From Microglena sp. YARC (Eukaryota; Chlorophyta; Chlorophyceae; Chlamydomonadales; Chlamydomonadaceae): 64,000 bases of DNA. Every line of letters begins with the position of its first letter. The first letter of the stretch is position 1. The translations under genes and the position numbers were made by a program. Under the pieces are notes generated by a model, which ran no database searches, had not been told where the DNA came from, and saw only the letters and a list, made by a program, of their open reading frames with translations. Positions 30,953 through 40,648 of the stretch are shown here, in pieces. The stretch spans positions 124,129,786 through 124,193,785 of the forward strand of contig CM039462.1 of the NCBI GenBank assembly GCA_022414725.1, given 5' to 3'.

Positions 30953-31276
30953 TCAATCAGACGTCTGCTTGATGAGTACATTGTGAGTACTTTTGAAAAA
31001 AGCAACAACGCCTCTTGCGGTTGTGCATTGAGTTGACAATAAAAACGATTTTAACAAATCCTTATTCGTCTCAAAAAGGTTGCTTACAAATTCACGTCGT
31101 TTTCGATTTACACCAAAGCGTTTCCATCTCCACAGAGTAGAACGACTGATGTTCGTAAACACAGAAGTTTTTAACACACCCAATTCTGAAACCATTCTTA
31201 ACGCCAATTTTCTAACGGCGATGTCGTACATTTATTTCCATCTGATATATGTTTCATTTTACTGTTCCGCCGACTG
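30953..31276 (-). mobile_element. Truncated family A mariner: left end plus transposase N-terminus
   Basis: It begins at a TA-flanked terminus (TA 31277-31278) and encodes the first 85 residues of the transposase (MYDIAVRKLALRMVSELGVL...), nearly identical to the copies at 47289 and 53213. The match ends exactly where the palindrome TCAATCAGACGTCTGCTTGA (30953-30972) begins, so the R12 palindrome marks the breakpoint. Confidence 0.85.
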
Positions 31277-31360
31277 TAGACGTGAGCATGATGGATGTAG
31301 TGAATGCACTTACATCTGCTAGATTGGATGGTATGTTATCCAGAATGGATACAAGAACAT

Positions 31361-31864
31361 CTATGTTGGAGCTGGTGATTTGTCTGCCACCAAGTGACCC
31401 AGATTCGCCACTACGGTATCATTCTTCGTACGAACTGTAACCGTCTCGTACCATCGACTTCTAGCCAGGTGGTACCGTTCCTCATCATTGTACAGTTCAT
31501 ACTGTAGTTGCATCCACAACACGTCTGTGGTTTGATGCATACAAATCTGTAGTGCACAAGTGTGGTATCCAATCGCCATCATATTGATTGCTATAGGAAT
31601 TGTTATCGGTCGGATTTTTCCTACAACTGACAAGCTAGCTTTCCATGTCCATGCATCAACATCTCCTATATTGATCCGCACCCACTTTATATGTTGGATC
31701 CCCATGCCAGCCAATGTGATGTTGCGCACCACATCACCCTCTCTAGGCAGTTCGTATTGTAGATATGACTCCCCATTGCTTTCCCTTCGGAGAAATTTGT
31801 CGCAGCTCAAGCATACCTGGTAGGACACCAATAGGTGTGGCCGCTTACCCGCTAATAGTATCAT
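31361..31864 (-). CDS. Hypothetical protein, possible jelly-roll virion type (167 aa)
   Basis: ATG 31864. The segment LQYELPREGDVVRNITLAGM resembles the I.R.GD.i..i.L motif seen in several giant-virus jelly-roll structural proteins. It is followed by beta-rich sequence and a second strand-rich part (TTDVLWMQLQYELYNDEERY). No close family is named. The frame is intact. Confidence 0.45.
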   Translation of the reverse strand: MILLAGKRPHLLVSYQVCLSCDKFLRRESNGESYLQYELPREGDVVRNITLAGMGIQHIKWVRINIGDVDAWTWKASLSVVGKIRPITIPIAINMMAIGYHTCALQICMHQTTDVLWMQLQYELYNDEERYHLARSRWYETVTVRTKNDTVVANLGHLVADKSPAPT

Positions 31865-31970
31865 TAATGATGTTTCTGGTATTCATTCATACACAATGTT
31901 TATACTGACGAACAACATTTGGAACATTATCGCTTGGTCAGATACTCGTTTTTGAGGCGTACACGGAACA

Positions 31971-32400
31971 CTAAGTGTCGCCTTTGATTAAAGCCACTGA
32001 GGAGCGCTGCCCCCCCCCCTTTTCAAAGTGGTAGAAGTTTATCCAGTCCCGTTCTGGAAGAAGAACCCTCACGCTGGTGTCCAGGGCTGTGGTGAGCCGA
32101 CCATAGAAGTTGTAGACAGCGTTGGTTGCTACGTAGCTTGGAGTGCCGGCCATGTTGAAAACTGCAACCCTGCGAGCTTCAGTTCGAAGGATGTCGAGCT
32201 GTGTCAAAGCTTCCTCCAAGTTCACATTAGTTGGAGTGGGTGCCTTCCTGCAACACTTTCACAGTGTCCTCCTGTGAGGGCGGCCATTACCTTCGCCGTC
32301 TCCTCGTCGCTCAGTGGCGGCGCGCCCAGGCCAATCTGAGCGTCGTCTTTCTTACGCACGGCCTGCGTGCATAAGCAATAAAACGTGGCAAACAGTAAGG
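31971..32400 (-). CDS. Hypothetical protein, probable frameshift
   Basis: Two minus-strand pieces seem to join. The upstream piece near 32270-32350 is GAPPLSDEETAKVMAALTGG. The downstream piece (31971-32225) is LEEALTQLDILRTEARRVAV. The frame changes near 32245. No ATG is convincing and no family is recognised. The 5' side is antisense to the F-box gene at 32413. Confidence 0.35.
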
Positions 32401-32412
32401 GGGTGTCGGCAC

Positions 32413-33222
32413 ATGGCGCACGTGTTTCATTTGCTTGTGTTGCAAGGCGACTTGTCGCCTCAATCTGAGGTCCAATTGACCGCCACATGTCGCGAAGTGC
32501 ACGACTTGCTGCAACCAAGAGTGACAGAAAACGTGTCTCGGCGGGTGCACATGCCACGCGTGTTTCAGTTGCTTGTGTTGCGAGGCGACTTATTGTCGCC
32601 TTAATCTGAGGTCCGATTGGCCGCCACATGTCGCAAAGTGCACGACTTGCTGCAACCAATAGTGACAGAAAACGTGTCGCGGCGGCGGTGCAGCGTAAAG
32701 AGTGTGGGGTGGAACCCTCTGTTGCAGAAATGCCTACATGTACATGCGTCCTGGTTCACTCCTCTCGCGCCCCCACCCCCATCTCCCCCCTCCTGGCTCG
32801 TGAACCCTTACATACATGTGAACATCGAGATACACGACGATGATTGCCAGGATACCGGGGATGGAAGTATGGAACGGGTGTGCAACTACATTGCGCGTGT
32901 GTGCCATGTGCCACACAAAATCATATTTAATTCAAAGCGGTTGACAGATGGCATGCTCATTGAGTGTGCGCGACGCGCTCGTGTGGTGTTCATAAGGAAT
33001 ATGGGAGAGGATTGCGACATCACAGATGCATGCATGCGAGAGCTGACATGTTGCGAACGCCTTGACATCGAACCGTGCTCCAAAATCACACGTGCAAGTT
33101 TGGAATGTATGCCGCGTCTCATGTATTTGGTGTATGGAAATGGGTATCGGAACCCGGCTACGCATAAATGGTTTAAAACAATGCAGTCGCATGGGCTTCT
33201 CGGTGGGTGGTCCATTTGGTGA
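32413..33222 (+). pseudogene. F-box-like protein with duplicated F-box and one in-frame TAA
   Basis: ATG 32413. Two tandem F-box-like segments (HVFHLLVLQGDLSPQSEV... and RVFQLLVLRGDLLSP...) each end in TCR.VHDLLQP. In the second, a TAA (32602-32604) stands where the first has CAA (Gln). The same frame then continues to 33222 with a C-terminal LRR-like region (DITDACMRELTCCERLDIEP). It is probably a substrate adaptor for a host SCF ligase. One substitution restores the frame, so it is recently broken, misread, or read through. Confidence 0.6.
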
Positions 33223-33656
33223 CTGACCTCAAGATGCGTAGGATCCCAAATAAATGTCTTTCGGGGAGAGAGACACAGGTTGCTGCCTTGATCCAAGCAC
33301 TCGTCAAAGTTCCACGTTGTTGTCATGTCAGTGTTTGGCTCCTTTGAGAACTGGTAAAACGTTGGGTCGAAGAGGATCTTGTCCTCCTGCCCGTACAGCG
33401 CTTCAAACTCAGCGAGCGTCTTGATGTCGGTGACTTTCCGACCAGGGAGCACTGCAACCCAGTCGTGTAGGCATACATCCTCCTTCTCGCGATCATTGAC
33501 CTCCTCGTCCTTGGCAACTGTATCCGTGAACCATGACAACGGCTTCGCCATCCACCTCCCCGATGCCACAATGCACTCATAACCATCATCGTCCTTGAGC
33601 TTGGCATTTATTTCTTTCACGAGTGCATTGGAGAAAGATGAGCATTGCCGGTACAT
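32886..33656 (-). CDS. Hypothetical protein (about 256 aa)
   Basis: ATG 33656, MYRQCSSFSNALVKEINAKL.... The first 145 residues have natural composition (WMAKPLSWFTDTVAKDEEVN, LHDWVAVLPGRKV). The last 110 overlap the F-box gene antisense, so the true 3' end may differ. Codons upstream of ATG 33656 also look coding (ELRGKFYDPLRRISGA), so the real start may be upstream with a non-ATG frame or an indel. No family is recognised. Confidence 0.45.
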   Translation of the reverse strand: MYRQCSSFSNALVKEINAKLKDDDGYECIVASGRWMAKPLSWFTDTVAKDEEVNDREKEDVCLHDWVAVLPGRKVTDIKTLAEFEALYGQEDKILFDPTFYQFSKEPNTDMTTTWNFDECLDQGSNLCLSPRKTFIWDPTHLEVSHQMDHPPRSPCDCIVLNHLCVAGFRYPFPYTKYMRRGIHSKLARVILEHGSMSRRSQHVSSRMHASVMSQSSPIFLMNTTRARRAHSMSMPSVNRFELNMILCGTWHTRAM

Positions 33657-33724
33657 GGGAGGCGCTCCAGAGATCCGACGCAGCGGGTCGTAGAATTTCC
33701 CCCTTAATTCCGCGGTGCAGACCC

Positions 33725-34027
33725 ATGCAAATTCAGCTTCCCGTCGTCGTATTACAAACAAGTGTCCCAAGCGATGAAGAAATCAACGTGGCATTTACAG
33801 AGTGGTCTATGCGTGCATCCCCAATCCTCGCCAATATGGATGTTCAAGATCGCGAGTCAGTCTGCAAACTTGTCACTGCTACATTGAAAATGATGTTGGC
33901 AAACACAGTCACACCCATATGCGGTGTTTCAGAATTCCGAGCATCACTACATACACCTATTATGAAAATCAAAATCATTGTCCAACTCTCTCAGAATGCA
34001 GCCAATACAACATTCATTCATTCGTGA
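33725..34027 (+). CDS. Hypothetical protein (100 aa)
   Basis: ATG 33725, divergent from 33656. Sequence MQIQLPVVVLQTSVPSDEEI... with a helical centre (RESVCKLVTATLKMMLANTV). No family is recognised. Confidence 0.45.
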   Translation: MQIQLPVVVLQTSVPSDEEINVAFTEWSMRASPILANMDVQDRESVCKLVTATLKMMLANTVTPICGVSEFRASLHTPIMKIKIIVQLSQNAANTTFIHS

Positions 34028-34029
34028 GT

Positions 34030-34070
34030 CGTGAGTGCAGCATTCATAGTGTTGTCAAGCAGAATCCTGC
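34030..34070. repeat. R12 palindrome half
   Basis: GTTGTCAAGCAGAATCCTGC followed by TTGAGACACG, an imperfect palindrome of the dispersed R12 family. Confidence 0.6.
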
Positions 34071-34184
34071 TTGAGACACGTCTGTCTTCAGAGTAAAATA
34101 GCATTCGCTTAGCGGATTCTTTCGCATCGCTTCGATATTTCGTCCCATGCTTTGGTCTTCTTGACATATTTCACGCCTTCCTTC

Positions 34185-34378
34185 GAGCAATGGACGGCAC
34201 CGCATCTCCCGGTAATTGCGTGTTTATCGAACGAGCTCATGGCATTTTTGTTATTCTTATTCAATTTCGCCATTGGTGTTCCACTGCCCCGTGGGTTGCT
34301 ACACCATTTACACCGTAAGGTGTGTGCCGTACACGAAGCGGTGTCATTTTAGTATTCCGTCATTTTAGTATTCCGTTG
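34185..34378. mobile_element. Solo right end of family A mariner, second copy
   Basis: Nearly identical to 28070-28231, with the ACACC-GTAA-GGTGT hairpin at 34310-34323. The last 16 bp (TCATTTTAGTATTCCG) are duplicated and the terminal GACTG is lost, so the end is damaged. The TAAGAAAACAATAACTCAAT that follows is shared with the other copy, so element end and neighbouring gene were duplicated as one block. Confidence 0.7.
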
Positions 34379-34418
34379 TATAAGAAAACAATAACTCAAT
34401 AAATAAAAAAACTTCAGC

Positions 34419-34787
34419 ATGACAGAACTGTACATGTATGCAAGCCATTCAAACCAAGGAATTGTCCTTCTGCATGATTTGTTGGATCAACCTACAAATC
34501 TTACATCCCAAGAAGTATCATTGTTCAGTAGTGTTCCAGGTGTACACAAACATCTGTCATATCTAATGCACATACCTACTCAAGTACTTTTAGAAGGCTC
34601 TACGCGTGTTCTAATTTGCAACATGTCCACTGTGCGACATAGAACTGCTAAAGCCGCTGCTGCATCAAATCTTCCGTGCAACCATGAAGTCAAAGCTTTT
34701 ATTCAGATGTGTGCACAACTAGAATTGTGCATCAACAAAAGCATAGGCACCACCCAAACATTCGGCGAACCCACCAAAAGCAAATAA
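34419..34787 (+). CDS. Hypothetical protein (122 aa), intact copy of 28296
   Basis: ATG 34419. Same protein as 28296 for 108 residues, without the 2-bp deletion. After CINKS the sequence diverges (GTTQTFGEPTKSK) and overlaps a convergent gene, so its C-terminus is rearranged. No family is recognised. Confidence 0.5.
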   Translation: MTELYMYASHSNQGIVLLHDLLDQPTNLTSQEVSLFSSVPGVHKHLSYLMHIPTQVLLEGSTRVLICNMSTVRHRTAKAAAASNLPCNHEVKAFIQMCAQLELCINKSIGTTQTFGEPTKSK

Positions 34788-35016
34788 GCACATCTTTTCC
34801 CTTATCGACCAAGTTGATCAATATTTTAACCTGGGCATCCTCTTCGTTCTTTCGCCTCTCTCCCTTTTCGCGTTCAGTTTCTTCAATCCTCGACATGCAG
34901 ATGAAATCCTCTTCTCCAACACCATAAGTTGCTTTGCGAGAGTGGTACTCTTGCATCTCAAAGGGAACGCCGGTTTCTTGTGGAGAAGGGGGTTGTCGAA
35001 AATTGAGACTCGACAT
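34732..35016 (-). CDS. Hypothetical charged protein (94 aa)
   Basis: ATG 35016: MSSLNFRQPPSPQETGVPFE..., with a strongly charged helix (RIEETEREKGERRKNEEDAQ). The C-terminal 20 residues overlap the gene at 34419. No family is recognised. Confidence 0.4.
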   Translation of the reverse strand: MSSLNFRQPPSPQETGVPFEMQEYHSRKATYGVGEEDFICMSRIEETEREKGERRKNEEDAQVKILINLVDKGKDVLICFWWVRRMFGWCLCFC

Positions 35017-35039
35017 TCTGCAGGGACATGTTTATCGTA

Positions 35040-36110
35040 AAAGGTTTGAAATGTTGCAGAATGGAACGATTCGAAAAGCTTTTCCATAACCCTAAATGTT
35101 GCAGAATGGAACGATTCGAAAAGCTTTTCCATACCGCAAAGCAGCAGCTAACATGTGTGCCCTTGCACCCCCCAAGAGTATTCATCCCACATCCAGCTTG
35201 AGCCCCAATATCTCTAGACTCTCGACACTCGCCTCTGTTCACGATGATGCGTTTTGATCCTCGAATTCGTCGTGAATGCGAATGCGGATCTGCGCAGCGA
35301 AGGGAATTCAGTTGTTGTTGTCAACTTTGAGAGGCCCTAGCTTTCTTTGTTGGTGTCAGAATGGAACGATTCAAAAAGCGTCTCCGATGCAAACTCACCT
35401 AATGAATGCGTTTCCGCGATCTCCGGTCTCAGAATCGCGAGTGAACGAACTGTGTGAAACTCGCAAGCAAGCCAAGTCGTAGTAGTGGTAGTAGTAGTGG
35501 TATTAGTAGTAGGTCTGCTCTCGAAGCTTCCTTAGAGTCGAATGTTTCGTGTAGGGAATCCGGGTCCGTGGTGCCCTCCATCCCCCCTCAAATTGCCAAT
35601 AGGGTGTGAAGCTGGGCCCTGCTTTAAAACACTTGTTATTCTATAATATCGCCGAAGTGTCACCGGTCTGATGTTAACTCTGCTTGATGGTTAAGTGGTA
35701 GGTTGAACGACTGTAGCAGTTCTGGCTGAAATGGTGGCGTAAGTTCAAGTCGCGTGTGGAACATTTCTTCTTGTGAGGTGGGGTGTTTTTCCCTCTTTTG
35801 TTCGTGTGTTCGGGCGTGAGCCTCAATAGCATACTGCTGCATGCATCGATGCTAGCTGCTCGACATGTTCCGCCGTGATGCTCGACATGTTCCGCCGTGA
35901 TGCGAGCGGTCGCCCTGTGTGTGACTCGACTAGACAGGTTCCGCCGTCTGTCCCCCAAAAAACCGAGTGTAACAACTTTTTCCAGAAAAACGAGTGTAAA
36001 CAACTTTTTCCAGAAAACCGAGTGTAAACAACTTTTTCCAGAAAACCGAGTGCAAACAACTTTTTCAGAAAAAACCAGTGTGCTTCATCTTCTGTTTCTG
36101 TTTCTACATA
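35040..36110. repeat. Mixed repeats, no gene
   Basis: 35048-35135 holds two 46-bp units (GCAGAATGGAACGATTCGAA). 35345-35500 is an R15 copy. 35860-35945 holds inverted R1 modules. 35962-36078 has four to five 28-bp units (CCGAGTGTAAACAACTTTTT). The rest is without supportable genes. Confidence 0.65.
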
Positions 36111-36168
36111 CAGCTAGGGGCATTTGAAAGTGGGACACCTTGTATTTGAGGGATTCTGAAAAGTTGAT

Positions 36169-36543
36169 TCAAACTTTGTAACCGATCTTGTCAATACAGA
36201 TACTGTCTTCCGGAGATTGACACAAAACATTCAAGGCATGTAAAGACACAGAAGTTACATGTTCAAAGTAGCCTGAAAAGTCAACAGGCTGGCTCACATC
36301 GTGCGCATCAATAATTATTTTCAAAGCGTTCCAGTAATAAAACAATTCTGCTACATCTGGAATTATTGGGCACGCACATCGATATTTTCGCTGCAAACCG
36401 GACACATTCTCTATAGGGGCTTTTTTTTGACCTCTCGCTATGTTGTCTGGGCCTAAATTTATGGTAGATGTAAGGCATTTCCAGGATGAAGTCGATGAAC
36501 TTGGATCACAGGGAATCTCAAAGGCCGCCCAGACAGACTTCAA
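36169..36543 (-). CDS. Hypothetical protein, 5' end unclear
   Basis: A 124-residue frame with only a TTG start. Coding signal appears to continue upstream in another frame (ANADVNDKFLSRMG near 36560-36600), so an indel is likely. Notable segment: VAELFYYWNALKIIIDAHDV. No family is recognised. Confidence 0.4.
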   Translation of the reverse strand: MKSVWAAFEIPCDPSSSTSSWKCLTSTINLGPDNIARGQKKAPIENVSGLQRKYRCACPIIPDVAELFYYWNALKIIIDAHDVSQPVDFSGYFEHVTSVSLHALNVLCQSPEDSICIDKIGYKV

Positions 36544-36692
36544 AAACTATCCCTATCCCATGCGGGAGAGGAACTTGTCATTCACATCAGCATTCGCTCC
36601 ACACTTGGGGGCAGGCCAACGCGTAGATGTGCTGCGGGGGTGGGGTGGGGGTGGGTGATTGTGTGACATGTATGTATTTAAAAAAGCAATTA

Positions 36693-37100
36693 TCACAATA
36701 CCGGCTGATCCAAATGAAATGCTGCTACCCCAACCGAGGCACACGCCGTCATATATTCCGCAACGTGTTCAGGAGTCATAGCAGCGACGTCATCAGGCGA
36801 TAACGACAACAACTCTTGCCTGAGACTGGCCTTAGCCTCCGCAGCACGGGCCTCAGCCTCACGACGGGCAGTAGCTTCCGCACAACGGGCAGTAGCTTCA
36901 TTGTCAGCACGGGCCTCAGCCTCACGACGGGCAGTAGCTTCATTGTCAGCACGGGCCTCAGCCTCACGACGGGCAGTAGCTTCATTGTCAGCACGGGCCT
37001 CAGCACGATAGGTCTCATCACGATAGGCCTCGGCACGACGGTGGAAGTATATGAAAAGAGCAATGTTTGTTGCAACCGCTATAATAAGGGTTGGGTACAT
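36693..37100 (-). CDS. Membrane-anchored repeat protein, family TMR copy C (135 aa)
   Basis: ATG 37100. Identical to copy B in the anchor and tail but with about 56 fewer residues of coiled-coil repeats. The flanking DNA (36626-37425) matches 29929-30888. This shows repeat-number change after a recent duplication. Confidence 0.65.
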   Translation of the reverse strand: MYPTLIIAVATNIALFIYFHRRAEAYRDETYRAEARADNEATARREAEARADNEATARREAEARADNEATARCAEATARREAEARAAEAKASLRQELLSLSPDDVAAMTPEHVAEYMTACASVGVAAFHLDQPVL

Positions 37101-37429
37101 GTTGTTGACCATCATCCTGCGAGGAAAAGAAAGGCAATCAATCGCTTTCCATGTATGTGGGGTAAATTCTGTGGCACAGGGACCGCGCAAATGCACTTAC
37201 TTTATCAATCAATGTCTTTACCGATCAACAAATGTTTGAAGTGTTGACCCCGCTCTACTGGACAATAAAATGCCAGAAGATGTGTCGCCCCTTTGTATAC
37301 CAGAGTCCCAAGGAATGGGGCAGAGTCACAGCCACTTCCATGTTCTTGAGAATAGTGCATACATGCCCTCCCAACGTCGGGTAGATACGCCATTCCATGA
37401 CGGTCTTGAGTGTATTAGCCGATTAGCTC

Positions 37430-38270
37430 TCCTTGCTGTTGCATGAACAAAAGTGTGACAAGCAAGCCCACTCACCTTCAGTTACAGTAACCCACAGGGC
37501 TCCTCCGAGTATTCAGCGCTGCCTTCACGAACCCTGCGAGGAGAAGAGAACATACCGGGCAATCAGTCGAATTCGTCGTGAATGCGAATGCGAATCTGCG
37601 CAGCAAATGGAAAGAAAGTCACACCAAACAAACTTTGAGATCCCCTAACTTTCTTGGTTGGTGTCAGAATTGAACGATTCAAAAAGCGTCTCCCATGAAT
37701 CCGTTTCCGCGATCTCCGGGATCAGAATCGCGAGTGCCCCGACTGAAACTCGCAAGCCAAGTAGGTCTGCTCTCGAAGCTTCCATTAGAAGGCATATATA
37801 TGTTGGCTTCTGCTGTCCTTAGAGAAGGCGTCGTCAGTCAGTCGAATGTTTCTTGTGTAGTGTGTAGTGTCGAGTGTAGGGAATCCGGGACACGTGCCCC
37901 CCATGCATGCACCCATGAAAATACGAGTGAAAGCAGGCAGGTCAGATCCGCCACGTGTTCATTTGAATCTTTCTGTTGGTGACATCAATATCAATCCCAT
38001 GTATTCTCATTGTGCGAGTCCGCATCTGAATTAATTCCACTGCCCCACTCCGTGGGTCCCGCGATTTTCCAATCGATATATGAGAGCGATTGTCTAGCAA
38101 AAGTCTGCTTGAAACCTTGTCACGACAGGTCGCCATGGAATTGACCAAAAAATTGTATGAAGAAGCCGGAGAATGTCTCACATCAATCCCTATTTTAAAC
38201 ATGTTCACATGAACACCTCTGAAAAGACTCTCCATCTCGGGAGCATTTATTTTAGTACGCACATGGCTGG
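37430..38270. repeat. R14, R15, R12 and inverted 96-bp unit; no gene
   Basis: R14 at 37450-37555, R15 at 37660-37765, an inverted R12 module at 38030-38115 and one inverted unit of the 22845 array at 38172-38235. No gene is supportable between them. Confidence 0.6.
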
Positions 38271-38276
38271 CGGCTT

Positions 38277-38703
38277 CTACCAAGATGCCCGCGCCATCCC
38301 AATTGCAATGATCCCTACAATACTGACCAACAGGCCGAAACTGGTGCCTATGACGCCGTACTTGAACACCTCTCTAGAAAAAGCCGCCCCCTCATAGCAC
38401 CAGCTACCGAAGTGCTGACAGTTCCTTCCCAACACATTGTAATACGCCCTTCCGAGCTGCGAGCGTGCCCTTTTGACCACCTCCAACGGTGAGAAACGAC
38501 ACCTCGCATTCACAACCCGTGCAGAGCTGCCAACTACCAGGAACTCTTCCAGAGTAGTCTCGCTGATCAATCGCTTTCCATGGGGCTCTGACCCCGCATA
38601 GTGGGATGACCTTGATGTCTGCTGCAGAGGAATACCCTTCTGTGATGGCGCTCACAATGCCATCGTGCTCGAACTTGATGCCGATGGGGTTGACGCAATC
38701 CAT
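38277..38703 (-). pseudogene. LRAT-like protein with C-terminal membrane helix, frameshifted
   Basis: ATG 38703 (MDCVNPIGIKFEHDGIVSAI) carries the LRAT His motif HDGI. The frame changes near 38570 into a second piece with RAYYNVLGRNCQHFGSWCYE, the Cys motif, followed by a hydrophobic C-terminal helix (GTSFGLLVSIVGIIAIGMA) as in membrane-anchored family members. Both active-site motifs are present, so a single indel separates this from a full gene. Expected activity is a thiol acyltransferase or phospholipase at membranes. Confidence 0.7.
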
Positions 38704-38734
38704 ACATGAATAGTTAGTGAATTCCGTTGTTTTT

Positions 38735-38992
38735 TTACTCTGCAGCACCTAGGGTGATCAACATTGTCAACCCACCCTTTCTCACTTGGTCATCATCGAC
38801 ATGACACAACACATCCAAATCGCCATTTAAATCCACGGAGGTAGATAACTCTGAGGCGGAGCTAGATAACTCTGAGGCGGAGCTAGATAACTCTGAGGCA
38901 CCTAGAGTGATCAACATGGTCAGCCCACCCTTTCTCACTTGGCTATCATCGACATGACACAGCACACCCAAACCATCATATAAACTTGTCAT
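38735..38992 (-). CDS. Small internally duplicated protein (85 aa)
   Basis: ATG 38992. A module of about 27 residues (LCHVDDSQVRKGGLTMLITL...) occurs twice, separated by three SELSSSA-type heptads. It ends 32 bp before the LRAT-like ATG. No family is recognised; the protein repeat follows a DNA duplication. Confidence 0.4.
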   Translation of the reverse strand: MTSLYDGLGVLCHVDDSQVRKGGLTMLITLGASELSSSASELSSSASELSTSVDLNGDLDVLCHVDDDQVRKGGLTMLITLGAAE

Positions 38993-39256
38993 GCTAACTT
39001 ATATTCCTTGCTTGCAAAAAAAATACGCGCATACACGCGCATTTGGATGCTGCCAAGTTGTATGCATGACAACCACCCACCCTTCTCACTCCAATTCCTT
39101 GATGTCCATTCCTTGAAAACTGCCTCCATCGCTCTTGACAACCCAGGACATCCGGATTCTATGGTATTTCTTTCACGAGTGCATTGGAGAAGAAATTTCT
39201 TTTTCTTTTACAAACTGTGTAACTATTGTTCAGCGGTTCTAATTGAGTTGCATTAT

Positions 39257-40375
39257 TCATTCAATAAGTTTGTTATATTCGTATAATAGTCTCCTTTGGC
39301 ATATTTTATTTTTTGGGTTTGTGTTTGCTTGTCTCCATGTTTTCTGTATAGTTGTTGCTGCTCTCCGCCTTCTTACTATATTACAGATATCTGTGTCAGA
39401 AAGTATCATACCCGGGTTCATGCTTAAGTTCCGCCAGTCCCATGGTTTGTCAGGGTTATTTTCTACAATATTCCATGTGATGTTGGGATTTATACTTAAT
39501 CCTTTCCAGTTCCATGTTTTGTCTGGGTTACTCAATACAATGTCCCAAGTGATGTTTAGGTTCCCACTGATATAATGCCAGTCCCATGGTTTGCCCGGAT
39601 TTGTTTTTACTATGTCAAATGTTATTTTTTTGTTCGTGCTTAAGAAATACCAGTTCCACGGTTTGTCTATATTCGCTTGTAAGATGTCTAATGTGATATT
39701 TGTGTTCTCACTTAATCCATTCCAATCTCATGGTTTGTCTGGGTTGGCTTGTACGATGTCCCAAGTGACGTTTGGGTTCTCACTTAATCCATTCCAATCC
39801 CATGGTTTGTCTGGGTTGGCTTGTACGTCGTCCCAAGTGACGTTTGGGTTTCTACTCAAACAATACCAATCCCATGGTTTGTCAGGGTTACTTGAGACAA
39901 TGTCCCATGTAATGATCTGTTTCATGCTTAACCAATACCAATTCCATGGTTTGTCTGGGTATGTTTGTATAATATTCCATGTTATATTAGGATTTGCACT
40001 TAATCCATCACAGTCCCATGGTTTGTTCGGGTTAGCTAGTACAATATCCCAAGTTAAATTATAGTTCTCACTTAACAAATACCAGTTCCATGTTTTGTCT
40101 ATGTTTGATTGCACAAACTCACAAGTGACGTTTGAGTTAGTACTGATATAATTCCAGTTCCATGGTTTGTCAGGATTAGCTTGTACAATGTCCATTGTAA
40201 TATTAGGGTTCATGCTTAATCCTATCCAACTCCATGGTTTGTGTGGGTATGATTGTATAATATCCCACGTCAGTCTTTTGTTCCAGCTGAAGTTGCTCCA
40301 GTCCAATTTGTTTTCAACACATTTGATCCGGTTCATTACCAAGTTATGTATTTCTGTAGATATCACCGACTCCAT
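39257..40375 (-). pseudogene. 24-residue Trp-rich repeat protein with C-terminal IQ motif; one in-frame TGA
   Basis: ATG 40375. After a 35-residue leader, about 13 units of 24 residues follow the pattern NPDKPWDWNGLSENPNVTWD. Similar Trp-rich repeats occur in proteins of several giant-virus families. The C-terminus (RRAATTIQKTWRQ) is an IQ-type calmodulin-binding motif. A TGA at 39728-39730 replaces a conserved Trp codon (TGG); the frame is otherwise unbroken to 39257. A single base change separates it from an intact 372-residue protein. Confidence 0.7.
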
Positions 40376-40555
40376 ATTTTGTATCTAAATTGTATATGTA
40401 ATGTATACTTGCAATGAATGGCTCTTCTATTTTTTAACTGTATTGTGTTGTGTATCTTGTGTAAATCGATTAAACCATAGACTCTATATTTCTTTAAGCC
40501 CCCTAATTTTATCCTTGTATAAAAGAAGATATTTCTTTTTCTAATGCACGAACAA

Positions 40556-40613
40556 ATATTTTGAGTAGTATTAATAAGATTTAATTAAATCTTATTAATA
40601 CTACCCAAAATAT
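40556..40613. terminator. 40-nt perfect palindrome with extended arms
   Basis: 40565-40604 is perfectly self-complementary (GTAGTATTAATAAGATTTAA then its reverse complement, no spacer). After one mismatch the arms extend by 8 bp each (ATATTTTG/CAAAATAT). It lies in AT-rich DNA 5' of the Trp-repeat gene. Palindromic 3'-end signals are known in mimiviruses, hence the terminator label, but a fold-back element or cruciform-forming site is equally possible. Confidence 0.5.
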
Positions 40614-40648
40614 AACCTGTAAATTCTATAACTGTTGAGAAGCAGAAG

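Noticed and set aside
35666..35750. tRNA-like stretch with an A-box (TGGTTAAGTGG) and a weak B-box (AGTTCAAGTCG)
   Set aside because: The would-be acceptor and T stems do not pair and the anticodon stem-loop is not canonical.
39591..40064. Plus-strand open frame of 157 codons
   Set aside because: It is the complement of the 72-bp Trp-repeat array; the minus strand has the recognisable repeat protein and IQ motif.
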